This document shows, piece after piece, positions 22,355-35,135 of a stretch of DNA of 64,000 bases. The DNA is taken from positions 2,294,001 through 2,358,000 of the forward strand of contig NC_065574.1 of NCBI RefSeq assembly GCF_937616625.2. The letters run 5' to 3'. The DNA comes from Mercurialis annua. Taxonomy: Eukaryota; Streptophyta; Magnoliopsida; Malpighiales; Euphorbiaceae. Positions within the stretch are counted from its first letter, which is position 1. Each line of letters starts with the position of its first letter. A program made the position numbers and the translations under genes. The notes beneath the pieces are model-generated. The model worked only from the letters and a program-made list of their open reading frames with translations, made no database searches and was not told the DNA's origin.

Positions 22355-25177
22355 ATGCTAGCTACCTGTTTATTAAAAAATTTAAAATATTTAAAAGCTT
22401 TATTTTATACTCTTACTATCCGTAAAGAGACATGCCATAAAAATAGACCACTTTAGTAAATTTCTTTATCTGGATGGAAATCAAAAATATATAAAATTCG
22501 AAATATTTCTATAGAAAAAAAAATTATTTCCCTTAGCACATATATCTTGACGCAAAAGTTAGAATTTTAACTCTTTCAGAGTGATATTTCAGTGATGGCT
22601 CGGAATGACATTTCACCCCTAATCATAACTCGTTCGATGATTCTTCAACATCGGCTGGTTCGAATTTCCACTTAATTTCACTCAAGTTTCATCATGAACA
22701 TAATATCGTCTTATTTTTATATGTAAACCATTTAAAATATCTATGTAGGAGTTTTCTGCTAATTTATGTTAAATTTTTCTTTTATTTTTATTTTCCTTTT
22801 AAAATCAATGGCTATAATTCATTCGACGATTTTTCAATTCAAATGTCCACTTAATTTCACTTAAATTTCATAATGAGCATAACATCGTTTTATTTTTATA
22901 TATAAACTATTGAAAATATATGTGTAGGAGTTTTCTGTCAATTAATATTATTTTTTATTTTCTTTTTAAAATCAATGGTTATAATTCTAAGTACAATTTA
23001 TAATATTACAAATAATAGAAATAAACTAAAAAATATTTTTTAATTTATATATAAAATAGATATATTATTTTTTAAAACGAAACGGAAAGAGTATTTATTT
23101 CCACCAAACAAATGAGCAAACCTTAAAATACCAAAAAGAAAAGGAAAAACAAAATTCAATATTGAGGTGCTATTTTCAGTCTTAACTTTGCTGTGGTGCT
23201 CTGATTATCCTATGACAACTTTCCAGCAATTCCCCACTACAAAACATGCCCCCACACGAACAACAAAAACAGATTAATATTATTAAAGTAACATATTTAA
23301 TACTATAAATTATAAATTATAAAATTATAAAATTGTTTTTGTTGTATATCATTATAATGTTATAAAAATGAAATTAATGAGAAGAATAAACTGGAAATTT
23401 TTAAAAAAGATGATTAATGTATTCAAGGATGCCGCTAGTTTTGAAGTTGTAATTGATAATAACAGAATATTTTTATTTTGATAAAATAGCCCTCATATAT
23501 TAAGAAAAAAAATCAATAATTTATTTTTAAATGGTTCAATTGTTTCACAAATTATAAATTTATAGCATGGTTTATCATTTTAATACGAACTTTACAATTT
23601 TAGTATCAACTACAATTAATTTTGACATTTTTATGAAATATCATTTTAGTTAATAATAAATTTAATGCTAATAAAGTAAAAGAAACATGAAGCACTGTGT
23701 AAGAGGTTGCCGGGTACACTCAGTGACTTGTCGGTGGATATCTATTAGGAAAAAGGCCAAAATACTGAAACAAGCTTATAAATTATTTTTAGATGGGACA
23801 GAATCTAGCATCATAAATTAATTTTTTTATTAATCTCTTTACATATGTTTTTAATTTATTTTATAGTAAATTAATTTATAGTAAAAGAAATTCTACCTAA
23901 TTTAAATATTATAAATTAAAAACATATTAATGATAGCTAATAATTATTTGTTCATCTCTCACTTCTATTTTTATTTTTTTAATTTGGTCACTCTATGGAA
24001 CTGCATGGCTTGATATGTACCGATACATTCTCTACTGTTTATATCTATATATTGCTTAACATTCTTTACTGTTTATATCTACATATTGCTTATTCTTATT
24101 AATATCAGACAAAAAGAGACGATTTTAAAAGAGGTATAATAAAATTTACGAAATTCTTTAATTGGTTAAAAAAATTAGGGACAAATTTTACTATAGGAAT
24201 TTCGCAAAGACAAATTTAATTCATCTCTACTTTACGAAAGTGTGAAAACTGAACTGGATTTCAATTAAATCCAATGAGGAAGTATTTATCTTTCTTTCTT
24301 GCCTTTAGATTGAGAGGTAAAAGCTTGATTACCCAAAATAAAAAATGGAATGTTTTTTTTATGGATATTATATATATATATATTTATAAAAGACATGTAT
24401 AAAAAAGGAAATTGCATTAGGCATGTGCATCAATTGGTTTGGTTTAAAATCGGTCAAAACCGATCAAAATCTGATAAAATTCCAAACCGACGCTAATTTA
24501 AAAATAAAAAAATTATTATCTAATAAAGTTTTATAAATTAATATGTTTTATTTATTATATAAAATTTATTAACTTATTTATTAAGTATATTTAAAAAATA
24601 AAGATTGAAAAATATAAATAAATATATTTGTATTAATTATTAATTTTTAGTTTTTTTAATACCAAAATCGAATTGAAAACCAAAAAAACTGAAAAATTAA
24701 TTTTTAATATATGTATATATAAATCAAATCAAAATATATTAACCAAATAACTGAACCATTATTAGATTTTAAATTGGTTTGATTCGGTTTTACAGTCTAC
24801 TTTGATTTTTACACATAAAATAAAAAATAAAAAAATTAAATTGTTTTACTTTTAATATTATATTTTGTTTTTAGAATAAGTTTGGAATAGAATAAATATT
24901 ATTTATTTTATTTATTTAATAGTACTTCAATAAAATTATAATTTCATAATCTTATGAGATAAAAATTATTAAAAAAAAAATAAAGAATAATTATTTAGGA
25001 ATAAGTATAGAAAGGCCAAAGAAGCTTCTTTTTATGCATAAACAAAAAACCAGTTCTTCTTATCAGAGCTTAAAAAACACTCCCAAACTGCTTCTCTCTG
25101 TAACTAACAACCATTTTCATATTCTTCTTCATACTAAGCTCTTTGTTCAACTTTTTCAAATTATTTTTGCAAAGTTA
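22355..25177. other. Intergenic: upstream of the IAA27-like gene
   Basis: AT-rich DNA. A segment around 22,560-23,000 contains two similar blocks (TTCGACGATTTTTCAA/TTCGATGATTCTTCAAC followed by CCACTTAATTTCACT), an old internal duplication. A GGTTTGGTTTAAAATCGGT segment at 24,430-24,800 resembles the dispersed hAT-like family but without clear ends. The last few hundred bases should contain the promoter and 5' leader of the Aux/IAA gene; no perfect TGTCTC auxin-response element was noticed. Confidence 0.4.
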
Positions 25178-27495
25178 ATGTCTTCTATACCAAAGGAACA
25201 TGATTACATAGGCTTATCAGAGACCACTTCCATGGAGAATATCTCTGCCTGTCTGAACTTGAAGGAAACTGAGTTACGCCTTGGTTTGCCTGGTTCTCAA
25301 TCTCCTGATAGAAAGCCATTGTCTTTGTCCAATGGGGTTTCTCTTTTTGGCAAAGATATTGAGACCAACTGCCCATTGAAGAACTTGGTTTCTGGTGCTA
25401 AAAGAGGCTTCTCTGATGCCATTATTACTGATGGGTCTTGTAAGAATTGGGTGTTTTCCGGTAGTAATGGATCTAATGTTGAGCTGAATAGTGGTAATAA
25501 TAATGGTAGTACCACCCACAAATCTTCTGCTGATGGTGGTGGTGGTGGTGGTGTGATTGTTCAGTCTTCTAAGCCAATTTCTGAGAAGAACAGTAATGAA
25601 AACTGTAGTGCTCCTGCTGCAAAGTAAGTTCATCAATATTTTTTTATGTCTTTTAAGTTATAATTTTTCTGTATTTTTTATGAGTTGTTGAGTGGCCAAA
25701 AATATGATTTTAATGGAAAAACTAATTTTAGGTTTACCTAAGGTAGAATAGTGTTGTTGTTTACTGTGTTTTGAGTTAAAGAATGGAAAACAAACCAGAA
25801 AAAATGTTGCCTTTTTATTTCATTCATTTTTTTAAAAAAATTTCAATCAAACTATCAGGAAAATACATGAATCATGATCCAGCTAGAGAAGAACATGACT
25901 GTAGTAGTTGATACTGTTCTATTTCTAATGGAACCTGACTTTCATCAGATTAGTCGTGGGACGGTGGTGGTCTGATGAACACTCCTTTCGATAAGCCGAT
26001 AGCTTTTGAGCTTAATTGAGATTATGAATATACTTGGTTTTGATGTGCATACCTTAGCCCTTCATATAGGCGTAGAATGTAGAATCATACCGTAACGAAG
26101 AGTGTGTAATTGCGGAAATGAGTTCAACTATGATGTCGATGTTCTGTTCTTTTAGATAAGGAAAATCTTCATCCATATATGTTGGAATTAATCGGAGTGT
26201 CATAATTTATGAATCCCGTTTGATGATAGGGTTCGATTGATGCTTGTTTGTAAATGTCCTAATCCTGACAAGGTTATAATTTGGCTTATCCTATTTAAGG
26301 TTGACAAGCCGAATCCTAGCGGTGATAGGATTCGGTGTCCATCAATTCCCTTGTCTTTTTCTTGTTATATCAAATATCCTTACATGCAAGTAATCTTGTT
26401 TGGTTGTTGTTTTCTGCTGATTAAGACTTGCTTTTCTGTTTAGTTGTCACTTTCAATAATGAACATTGTGGATTTTTTGGATCTAAGCAATTCATTATCT
26501 GTCAAAAGTTCTTGATTTCTCTCTTCAGTTTTACTATTAATCCTTACTTTAGCAGCTTTTAAACCTTTCTAAAGACTAATTAATTCAGTTTCAAGGGTAT
26601 GATTATATTGGTGAGTACTAACCAGCTGCTCCTGTAACAGGGCACGAGTAGTGGGATGGCCGCCTATTCGTTCATTTCGAAAGAATACCATGGTATCGAA
26701 TGTTACAAAAGATACTGAAGATGCTGAAGGAAAATCAGGATCCGGCTGCCTCTACGTAAAGGTTAGCATGGACGGTGCTCCGTACCTCAGGAAGGTTGAT
26801 CTCAATACCTACAGCAACTATACAGAACTCTCGTCCGGACTCGAGAAAATGTTCAGTTGTTTTACAATCGGTATGCTTTTTACATTTACACACGTATAGA
26901 AATGTGTATGTGCATCGACATTTGCTTGCTTCCGTGTATATTTACAGTTAGCTGGTTTATGATGTTCCATAGTTTTGTTGACTTGAGTAGTGATTGTGAT
27001 TCAGGGCAATGCGGATCTCATGGTCTTCGAGGGCAAGATGGCCTTAACGAGTCTTGTTTAAAGGACCTTCTCCATGGTGCTGAATATGTTCTCACGTATG
27101 AAGATAAGGATAATGATTGGATGCTCGTTGGTGATGTACCGTGGGAGTGAGTGCAATTCCTATATTCCATTTCATATCATCTTTATATTAGCAGAAGCTA
27201 ATCTTTATGCATTACTCCCTTCTAATTTGTTGTTCTATGTGATCACAGGATGTTTACCGACACTTGCAGGAGACTGAGGATCATGAAAAGTTCCGATGCA
27301 ATAGGACTCGGTAGGTCCTTCGTGTTTTTATGCATGTTCAAACATATTGTTGTTATTATTATTATTGCTATTTTAGGTAATCGTCAAATAAACCATCATA
27401 GTCTTCTTGTTACCAGATTTAGTGTTTTACGCATATTCTTTCGATGTGTTTTTGCAGCTCCAAGGGCCATGGAGAAATGCAAGAGTCGTAATTAG
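25178..27495 (+). CDS. IAA27: Aux/IAA transcriptional repressor, IAA27-like
   Basis: Exons: 25178-25623, 26641-26870, 27005-27146, 27249-27310, 27458-27495; 918 nt, 305 aa. All introns are GT-AG with consistent phase. The start was chosen at [15 protein letters not shown], the typical IAA27 N-terminus. An in-frame ATG 144 nt upstream is rejected. Domains: EAR-type repression motif TELRLGLPG (domain I); degron [10 protein letters not shown] (domain II), recognised by TIR1/AFB receptors; PB1 region with [17 protein letters not shown] (III) and [19 protein letters not shown] (IV), which pairs with ARF proteins; C-terminal basic tail [16 protein letters not shown] carries the KR half of the bipartite nuclear signal. 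Family knowledge: it represses ARF-driven transcription in the nucleus until auxin triggers its ubiquitination. The closest known group is IAA8/IAA9/IAA27. Gly-rich and Asn-rich low-complexity stretches lie between domains I and II. Confidence 0.93.
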
Positions 27496-28306
27496 TGTAT
27501 AAGCTTAAGAAAATTCGAAAGAAGTTTCTGAAGTTCCAAGGATATGTTTGGAAATATTTTTAAGTTTGTTGTGTTTAGTGAATTGGAAAAAAAAAAGTCA
27601 AAGAAGAAGAAACTGGAAATCATTTTAAGTTTTCTTAGTTTTACTTATTCTATTAGCTTCTTTTTGCAATTGTACTTCAATTTCTGTGTAAATGAATGGA
27701 TTGCTTTCAATTCCATACGGTACAGACTCGTCTTGAATTTAAATTTCTTGGAGTTAACTAATGTACAAAAACCGAACCAAGCTGAATAATCTAACCATAT
27801 AAACAAATTATGTTTGTTGTGATTTGGTATTAAGAAAATAAATTAGTTTTCTGATTCAGATTTTGGACATAAAAAAAAATCAATTACATTTTAGTGCAAA
27901 TCGAACCAAAATAAATGAAACAAACTGAAAAAATAAACCAAGCCGACCAGTTAGTTCAGTTTGGTTTAAACTTTTTAAATTCCTTACAATTTTGAAAAAA
28001 AAAAATCATCAGTTTAATTCGGTTCGGTTTAACCAATGTACACCCCTACATTCTACCATTATTAAGTAATGGAATTTGACAACAGCAACCATAAGAACAG
28101 ATTTTAACAGAAAATTGCAGAAGCATGTTAAAGTAAATAATGAGAACAAGTAAAATTTAGAAAATTGAATGAACCTGGAAACAGGAGATGAAAAAACTTA
28201 TGTCATGTTCATTCTAGACAGCTGAGTGTGGAAAAGCAATCTATTAACAAAACTCTGCGTTTCAATCTATGTAAATCTAGCCAGTCATCATCTACTGTGA
28301 AAAGCT
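27496..28306. other. Intergenic between convergent genes, with hAT-like remnant
   Basis: This is the shared 3' side of the IAA27-like gene (plus) and the methyltransferase-like gene (minus). About 27,760-28,048 holds CGGTTCGGTTTAACC-type sequence ending in GTACACCCCTA, the terminal motif of the dispersed TAGGGGTGTRCA family; its other end is degenerate. Confidence 0.5.
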
Positions 28307-31213
28307 TCAAGATTTCTGTTCAGAGATTTGAAGATAAACCATCTGGGTATAGCCATTAAATACAGAAGTCTCCAGTCTACCTAGTCCAAGCCGCTGAAAT
28401 AGGCCATAGCGACCATCTTCGACGATAGGTGGAGTAGTTCGAGCAGGGTCATATCGAGTTTGATGAGTAAGAGAAGGACCAGCTACCGGAGGAAGCTCCC
28501 AATAAACATCGAGAATTGATTCAACATACCGGCTGTTCTGAAAATGTTCTTCGTAGGAGAATGGTTTATTACTGTGATTAAAATTATCGCGCATCCAGCC
28601 TCTTACACCCCACCATGCTTCATTTGGGCCGCATAGTTCATCTGTGTCAACTGCCTTCTCCCAGAATTTCTCCCTTTTGGATCTAAGCCTGCTTTCGTCG
28701 CTATCCCGAAAGCAGCTATGACCACCACCTAGAAAAGGGGAAGGCCAATAGGCTTTAAAAGCACATAAATGATGCATTGTAGAAACTAAACAATGGTTTC
28801 GTAAAAGTGAAAGAATGCGTGTTTCATGCCAACGACTTAAAATGTAGGTTGCAATAATATTTCAATTACAAAATAAATTGTCGACTACAGTTGAGAGAAT
28901 CAATGCGTTAAAACGACCCATCGTTGTTCAGTTCCATACTATTTGGCGAACCAACCCTCAAACACAGAGTATAACTCTCTCCTTTTTGCCAAATACCAAT
29001 TCCCTTCTCTATCCCGTTTCAATAAAACTAAAGTTTTACGTTAAAATACAAGCTTTTTTATTTAGAGGTAAAAATATAACAATGCTAATATCTATGTTCT
29101 GTAAAAATCAACCAATTTCTTCAAAAGAGTTACACCTAATGAATTGATTTGCTTATGTAGGCATTAATAATACTATATAATAAACCATAGCCATGAAACT
29201 AGCTGGAATGCAAAGGAGAGAAAACACACCTCTTATATAGGACTGGTCACATATCTGTCTTAAGGAATAATGATCTCCAGTTCCAGTGTCATAGTTATCT
29301 TCAAAAACAAGATGTCGAAAACCAGCATTTAATGCCTGCTTTATTCTGTCACAGAGAACAGTAACTAAGAAAAATCAGCATGGAAATTACTCTGTAAACT
29401 AGCATGTGAGGAACACGATTACTACTTAGATAGCATAAATACCTTTTTAATTCATTTTGATGGTCATCAAAAAAGATAAGAACTCGACTGAGATCACTAA
29501 TCCCATGTTTCTTCATTACATTCTTCCAGTCTATACTTCCAAAGTCCACAAAATCTTTTCCAGCGAAGTAAGTGCAGTTTCCATCAACATAAGCAGGCCC
29601 TTTCTTCAGGTATTTCTCAGGGTGTCTAGGTGTAACTGAAATAATCCGCGTGTCCGGCATTGCTTGCCTTAAAACCCAGGTTGAATGACCTTTAAAGGCA
29701 CCACTCTCAATCATCAGATCTGGCTTTAACCACCTCGTAATAAACCAAAGCCCAAAGCTGTGGTCAAAACCCATTCCATACATGTTATTTTTGATTGGCC
29801 TTGTTTCATATATTGGTACAAACTCTTCCAAGCCCTTGAGCAAATCTTTGGATGTCCACTCAACTGTTTTTCCATGTTTCGATCTGCCTTTTGCCAAGGT
29901 TAAGAATTAAATGGGAGTTTCTTATAAGACCTCAAACTCAAGTTTTCAGTAAAAGAACTCTGAATGGTGAAATATAAACAAGAGTAAATAAAAATAACAC
30001 AGTGCACGAAAGCATAACCCATAAGGAAAAAAATATCATAAGTTAACAAATTTTAGCTATATCCTCTATGCCAACCTGACTCGTTAAGCAAATTGAGTGA
30101 AATGCACTTAATCATAAACTTAGCAGATAGATTAAGGTGGTTTCAATGACAATCATGACCAAAAAGTCCCTAAGCAACTGGCCAAAATATTCCAAAACTA
30201 TTATCCATCTTGTAAAATGTCAGTTAGCAAGTAGTTTCCAGTAAATTCAACAATCACATGAGACAACTAATACGTTAAACTGCTAGGTAGCATGGACGCA
30301 GACGGACATGGGGAAACGGGACACTTGGACACGGAGACGGCACAACGGTGTTATTTTAAAGTTTCCTATGTAAAAAAATACAATTTCATGTTCGAAACGT
30401 CAAGTGTCCTAATCATTTCCGAAACGGAACACGTTGATTGGATGAAGTATCCGTGCTACCTGTCGTAAAAGATCGTTACATACAGTTGTGGAAAATCATT
30501 TTGAAAATAAATAGTCCCCAAACCGCCATTACCGCCATTCCGGGAACACATTACAAAGAAAATGCAACTAATACAATGGCATATCAATTCAATGATAAAG
30601 ATCCAATCTTTAACTTGAACACAGTTTGTATTCGAACTGATCTTAAACAAACGCTAAACATGAACTAACAAATGCTAAACATGAACTAATCCAAGTTAAC
30701 TCTACTACGATCCAATTAATACAAATACTATACCAAATGAACATAAAGATCCAAACTTTATCAAAACCCAGATCTAAATCTAATCCATAAACATAAAATT
30801 GATTCAAAAAACTTACACCAAGGCACACCAAGTACACCAAAGTCGGATTCAAGACCATCCAACCCAAAGAACCCGACCCGAGTAGCAGGATCAAATGGGG
30901 AAACACAAACAAAGCTTCTCGAATGAAATAACAAAGACCCAATTGAAATTGAAACCGCAACAAGGCAAAGAATCAAACACGGTGTCGGACAGGGGCATAA
31001 GTGAGATAAACGGGAAATGTAATTGGTCACTAATAAGGACAGGCTTTGTTTCTTGGTTTTTGATTCGTCGCCGGAAATTGGTGACGTGTCGGAGTCGGGA
31101 ACGTCGTCTTCTGGGTAGGGAGATGCGCGGCGGGACGAGAGGGTTCGATCTAGCATCTTGACGGTGGCCGTGGTGGGGGTTTTGGGACTCAGTGTGGTCT
31201 TGTGAGTGTGCAT
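28307..31213 (-). CDS. Conserved plant type II membrane protein with methyltransferase-like domain
   Basis: Exons (minus): 31213-30817, 29887-29443, 29345-29230, 28728-28307; 1,380 nt, 459 aa. If the second ATG at 31156 (MLDRTLSSRRASP) is used, the protein has 440 aa; that start may be the better one. The introns are GT-AG and in phase. A hydrophobic segment (PCLILCLVAVSISIGSLLF) near residues 80-100 follows a short cytoplasmic N-terminus, giving a type II, Golgi-like topology. The luminal part has LMIESGAFKGHSTWVLRQAM, like SAM-binding motif I of class I methyltransferases, then RIISVTPRHPEKYL, VLIFFDDHQNELKR and RHLVFEDNYDTGTGDHYSLR. The C-terminal part starts GGHSCFRDSDESRLRSKREK and ends LQISEQKS. 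I do not recognise a characterised member; substrate and activity are unknown. A 175-bp TIR-bearing repeat (30286-30460) sits in intron 1, and a MITE-like element begins about 90 bp upstream. Confidence 0.75.
30286..30460. mobile_element. Short element of the GGAAACGGGACAC repeat family
   Basis: The ends are inverted: GGTAGCATGGA on the left and TCCGTGCTACC on the right. The interior contains GGGGAAACGGGACACTTGGA and GTGTTATTTTAAAGTTTCCTA, shared almost exactly with the repeat in TRZ4 intron 1 at 53,725-53,995. It lies in intron 1 of the methyltransferase-like gene. No clear target duplication was found. Confidence 0.65.
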
Positions 31214-31299
31214 AGTGAAAATAGTTTTGCTGTTTTTTTTTTCTTTTTTTATTTTGTTTTGGTTTTGTTTTTGGATAGGATTATTGAAGATTTTGTTTT

Positions 31300-31680
31300 G
31301 GGTTAAGGTACAAAAATGGCCCAGATGTTTACTATGTGGCTCAAATACCCCCCTAATGTTTGTTGAGTCTCAAAAATGACACCAATATTAACAAAGTGGA
31401 ACAAATATACTCTACGTCTAACGATAGTGTGTGTTTTGATGTTAATTCGGCTGATGTGGCATATAATTCGCCGTTGCCCTAATATGTTTCGAGTCTTAAA
31501 AATGACCCTGACATTAACAAATTGGAATAAATATAACTCTAACGTTACTAAAGTGGTACAAATATACCCTCCATCTAATGATGGAGGGTATATTTGTTCT
31601 ATTTTAATTAGGCTAATTCATTTTTTAGATTCAAAAAATATTAAAAGGCCATTTGAGCCACATAATAAAACCTTATCTTT
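31300..31680. mobile_element. Degenerate MITE upstream of the methyltransferase-like gene
   Basis: A left segment with TTTACTATGTGGCTCAAATA followed by TTGAGTCTCAAAAATG (about 31,328-31,378) matches the right end read inward (TTTATTATGTGGCTCAAATG, then TTGAATCTAAAAAATG; about 31,627-31,675). This indicates terminal inverted repeats of at least 50 bp. Exact ends and a target duplication were not resolved. Its left side starts about 90 bp upstream of the first ATG of the neighbouring gene, so it may supply promoter or leader sequence. Confidence 0.55.
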
Positions 31681-32585
31681 TTTGTTTTTGATATATTATT
31701 TTTATTTTCTTTGATTATGAAAAGATTTGTGATTATCGTCAATATAAAATTGCAATTTAAAGAAATTATAAAATATTTAAAATAATAATTTGATGATTCT
31801 TCAATAGATAAATAAAATATCAAAATTGACATTAAACATTATTTACATATTTTTATGAGACAATGACCTAAAAAACATACTACAATATTACATGACCTAA
31901 AAAACGAATCATTCAATGATATTATAACAACATGTGTTATTATGCATAACATATAACTGAGAATGAACAAAATCTTAGTACGAAAATTCAAAATGCATTA
32001 TAAGTACAGCATTAGATGAGCATATTGAAAAAACAGTAGATGCTCGTATCTAATTTTAGCAATTTCTAAGCCGATATAAATAATTTAGGGATAAAGATAT
32101 TCATATTGAACTTTAAATGAAAAGCGTTTATGAAGACAACAGAATATTTATGAGGATTAAAAATTATATAGTATTCACTAATTTTGATTTTATTAATTTT
32201 AATAAATTAAATAATATTTATTTTCAGTAAATTTTTATAATTAAATATTGCAAAAGTATTTTATTTTTAAAATATAAACAATATTATACATATAAATTGG
32301 AAAATATATAATAAAAGTAACAGGTAATTAAATGTTTTTTTTTTATGAATAGGTTAATTAAATGTTTGAATTATAATATTTTATTTAATGCTGGATTTGA
32401 TGATTTAAGTTGGAGTGAATTTCACCTAATAAGTAATTACCCACACCAATATAACAAATATTGGAATAAATGTGGTTAAACTTTCAGCTGAGTTTTCATT
32501 CATAACTCAGCTAACCAAATTACTCCACAATTATACACTACTCACTGAGTTCCCATTTCTCTCTTAGCAATTCCCAGCGAGATAC
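31681..32585. other. Intergenic between divergent genes
   Basis: Upstream region shared by the methyltransferase-like gene (minus) and the WD40 gene (plus). AT-rich. The last 200 bases should hold the WD40 promoter and leader (C/T-rich near 32,520-32,580). No other gene was seen. Confidence 0.5.
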
Positions 32586-35135
32586 ATGCAAATGGCCGCA
32601 TTAGACTCGCCCAACTCGCCCAACTCGCCACCCAACCCATCTTTTGCAATAAGAGAACCAACTCACCACGAGTTCACTCGAAGCCTCTCTTTAAAACAAC
32701 CACCGTATACTCCAAACTCAAAAACGACGTACACTTGTCTAGCTTCAGTCCTCAAAAAGGACGGTCAGATTCTGTCAATGGCGATATCCAACGGTGTTAT
32801 TTACACCGGCGGTAATACTAACGTGATACGGATGTGGAAGATGCCGGAGTTCAGTGAGTGTGGACAGCTTAAGACGAAGGCGTGCGGTGTGGTTGCGTTG
32901 GAAGTTTCGTGTGACAGAGTTTATGGTGCGTATGGTGACGGGAGGATTCGAATTTGGAGAAGAACTTGGGACGGAGGGTTTAAACATGTGCGGTTGGCGA
33001 CTGTACCTGACACCGGAGGTTTTGTTCGGAGCTACATTGCCGGAAAAGAGAAGACGGTAATGATTTTATGATATTAGTTCCGTAAATTAATTAAATGCAA
33101 ATTTAAATTATCTCAGTCAAACCGATAAATTTGGTTTGGTTGGATTTGGCATTATAAAAGAATTTCGTTTTTTTGTTTATTTTGGTTCCAAAAGTAAAGA
33201 AAAAAAAATTAGTTAAATTTCGGTAGAAACTTAACCAACTGGTTAGATTCGGTTCAGTTTTAAAAAAATTACATCCTTATACATTCCATCAAGTTCCATT
33301 GTTAGAAATATAATTTTTTTGATTCTGATCGGTTCAAACCGAATACACATCCTTTGAAGTATAGATAAGAATTTGTTAAATTTATCGGTTGCGCTCGAGG
33401 TTTAGTCTAAGATTTCGTAGCTCTCCTTTTCGGTGTCAATTGAGCGTTATTTGCGTAGAGACTTTAGCAACATGGACGCTCATTCATTCAATTTAACATA
33501 GAAATTTTTTAAAATAATACCGGCTCGCCGTGTCCAAGTGTCACGTTTCTTTGTATCATGTATGTACTCTATAGCATAAAATAATATGATGGGTTATTGT
33601 ATAGGGCCAAAAATAGTAAAAATAGTGAACTTCTTGAACGTACTCTAGTTGGCAAGTGGGTGTGCTCTTTATGTTATAACCAAAATACAAAGTAGGTGAA
33701 AAATGTGTAAATTTGAAGTTATTTTGCATCATATGAAATGTTGAGCCCTACCAAGTGAAGCACACACCAACCTCTTATTTATATCATGCACGGACTGTCT
33801 GAGTTTTCCTTGTACATAACTCTATGCACTTACCTGAGCTAATGGTCATATAGTTATATGTAGGGGTGAATATTCGGTTCAAACCGAATCAAAACCGTAC
33901 TAAAATATTGATATTTTAAAGTAAACTGATTATATAAAAAATCAAAAAATTTCCAAACTGAAATAAATTTGTCGGTTTTTGCACACCCCTACTTTTATGT
34001 GCCTTAAGGGCATCCACATGATTAGTTTTTTTTGGAAAATGCTATTTAACCCACCATTTTGTACCAACTTCATTATCCCTCCTTACGTGGCAACATTTAA
34101 TTCGTCAAATCCACCTCCAAAAATGTATATCTTAAATTCCAACTTTTAATTCATCCACTCTTTTAATGCCACATAAGGTGGGTTAAAGAAGGTGAGTTAA
34201 AAAGGAGGGTTATATAGCATTACTCGTTTTTTTTACCAAGAAGTTGTTGCTGAAGCATTTCACTTTCTTCTGGACCAAGACTCGACTGAAGTTGTCTGCT
34301 ATAATTGCTTTAGAGTTGCTATGATGCACATAAATTTCATTCTATTAAAAACGAAATTTTTCGTTTCGGAATTGAATGTTTTGATTTATATGAATTTAAA
34401 CAGATGAAGCACATGGGGCCAATAACATCATTAGCTATCAACATTTCTGATGACATTCTATACTCAGCTTCCCTTGATAAAACAGTTAAAGTATGGAGAT
34501 TATCAGACTTAAAATGCATAGAGACAATCCAAGCACATTCCGATCCAATCAACGCGATAGTCGTGGCAGACGACGGAGTACTCTACACAGCTTCAGATGA
34601 TGCCACAGTCAAAGTCTGGCGTCGCAACTTTTGTACCGGAGACTGTCCGCATTCCCTTATCATAACCTTACCTGCAAAATTCTCCCCTGTAAAAACCTTA
34701 ACCCTTACTTCAGATAACAGAATCCTCTACGGCGGATGCACTGACGGGTACATCCATTACTGGCTTAGAGGTGGATTTTCGGGCCAATTACAGTATGGTG
34801 GTGCTGTACAAGGTCATACACATGCTGTTTTGTGCATAACAAACGTTGGAAGCTATGTAATAAGTGGATCAGCTGATTCAAGTAGCAGAGTTTGGCTAAG
34901 AGATCAATTAGATGGGCAACATAGTTGTTTAGCAGTTTTAGTTGGTCATAGAGGACCTGTTAGATGTGTTACAGCATTTTTGGGTAGATTAGGAGATTAT
35001 GATGAAGAGGAAGAAAATTGCACAATTTGCTCAGGAAGTCTTGATGGTGTCATAAAATTATGGCGCGTTACGCGTACTAGCATAGACAGCGGACCTCTCT
35101 CGCCAACTGGTTACGAGTACTTTGAAATGCAGTAA
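32586..35135 (+). CDS. WD40-repeat protein, JINGUBANG-like
   Basis: Exons 32586-33056 and 34404-35135; 400 aa (398 if the second ATG at 32592 is used). The intron is GT-AG, phase 0, so the junction reads GKEKT/MKHMGPITSLAI. A short Pro/Ser-rich N-terminus precedes seven WD-type blades, seen as repeated units such as GGNTNVIRMWKM, GAYGDGRIRIWRR, SASLDKTVKVWRL, TASDDATVKVWRR, GGCTDGYIHYW, SGSADSSSRVWLR and SGSLDGVIKLWRV. The short all-beta-propeller architecture with these Asp-x-x-(V/I)-(K/R)-(V/L)-W ends is that of the plant JINGUBANG-like transducin family. JINGUBANG itself restrains pollen germination; the role of this member is unknown. The 1.35-kb intron contains a hAT-like element and a MULE-type MITE, the latter ending about 180 bp before exon 2. 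Confidence 0.9.
33861..33991. mobile_element. Short hAT-like MITE in WD40 intron
   Basis: The ends TAGGGGTGAATATTCGGTT and CGGTTTTTGCACACCCCTA are inverted. The 8-bp flanks GTTATATG (33853-33860) and CTTTTATG (33992-33999) match at 6 of 8 positions. TAGGGGTG termini with an 8-bp duplication fit hAT elements. It is one of many related CGGTTCGGTT-rich remnants in the window. Confidence 0.6.
34034..34225. mobile_element. MULE-type MITE, 192 bp (copy A)
   Basis: The ends GGAAAATGCTATTTAACCC and, read inward, GAGTAATGCTATATAACCC are inverted. Both flanks are GTTTTTTTT (34025-34033 and 34226-34234), a 9-bp duplication, although homopolymer-like. It is homologous to the 191-bp copy at 22155, and lies in the intron of the WD40 gene. 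Confidence 0.7.

Noticed and set aside
25034..25177. 48-codon N-terminal extension of the IAA27-like protein from an upstream ATG
   Set aside because: Family members start at [11 protein letters not shown]; the upstream segment looks like 5' leader.
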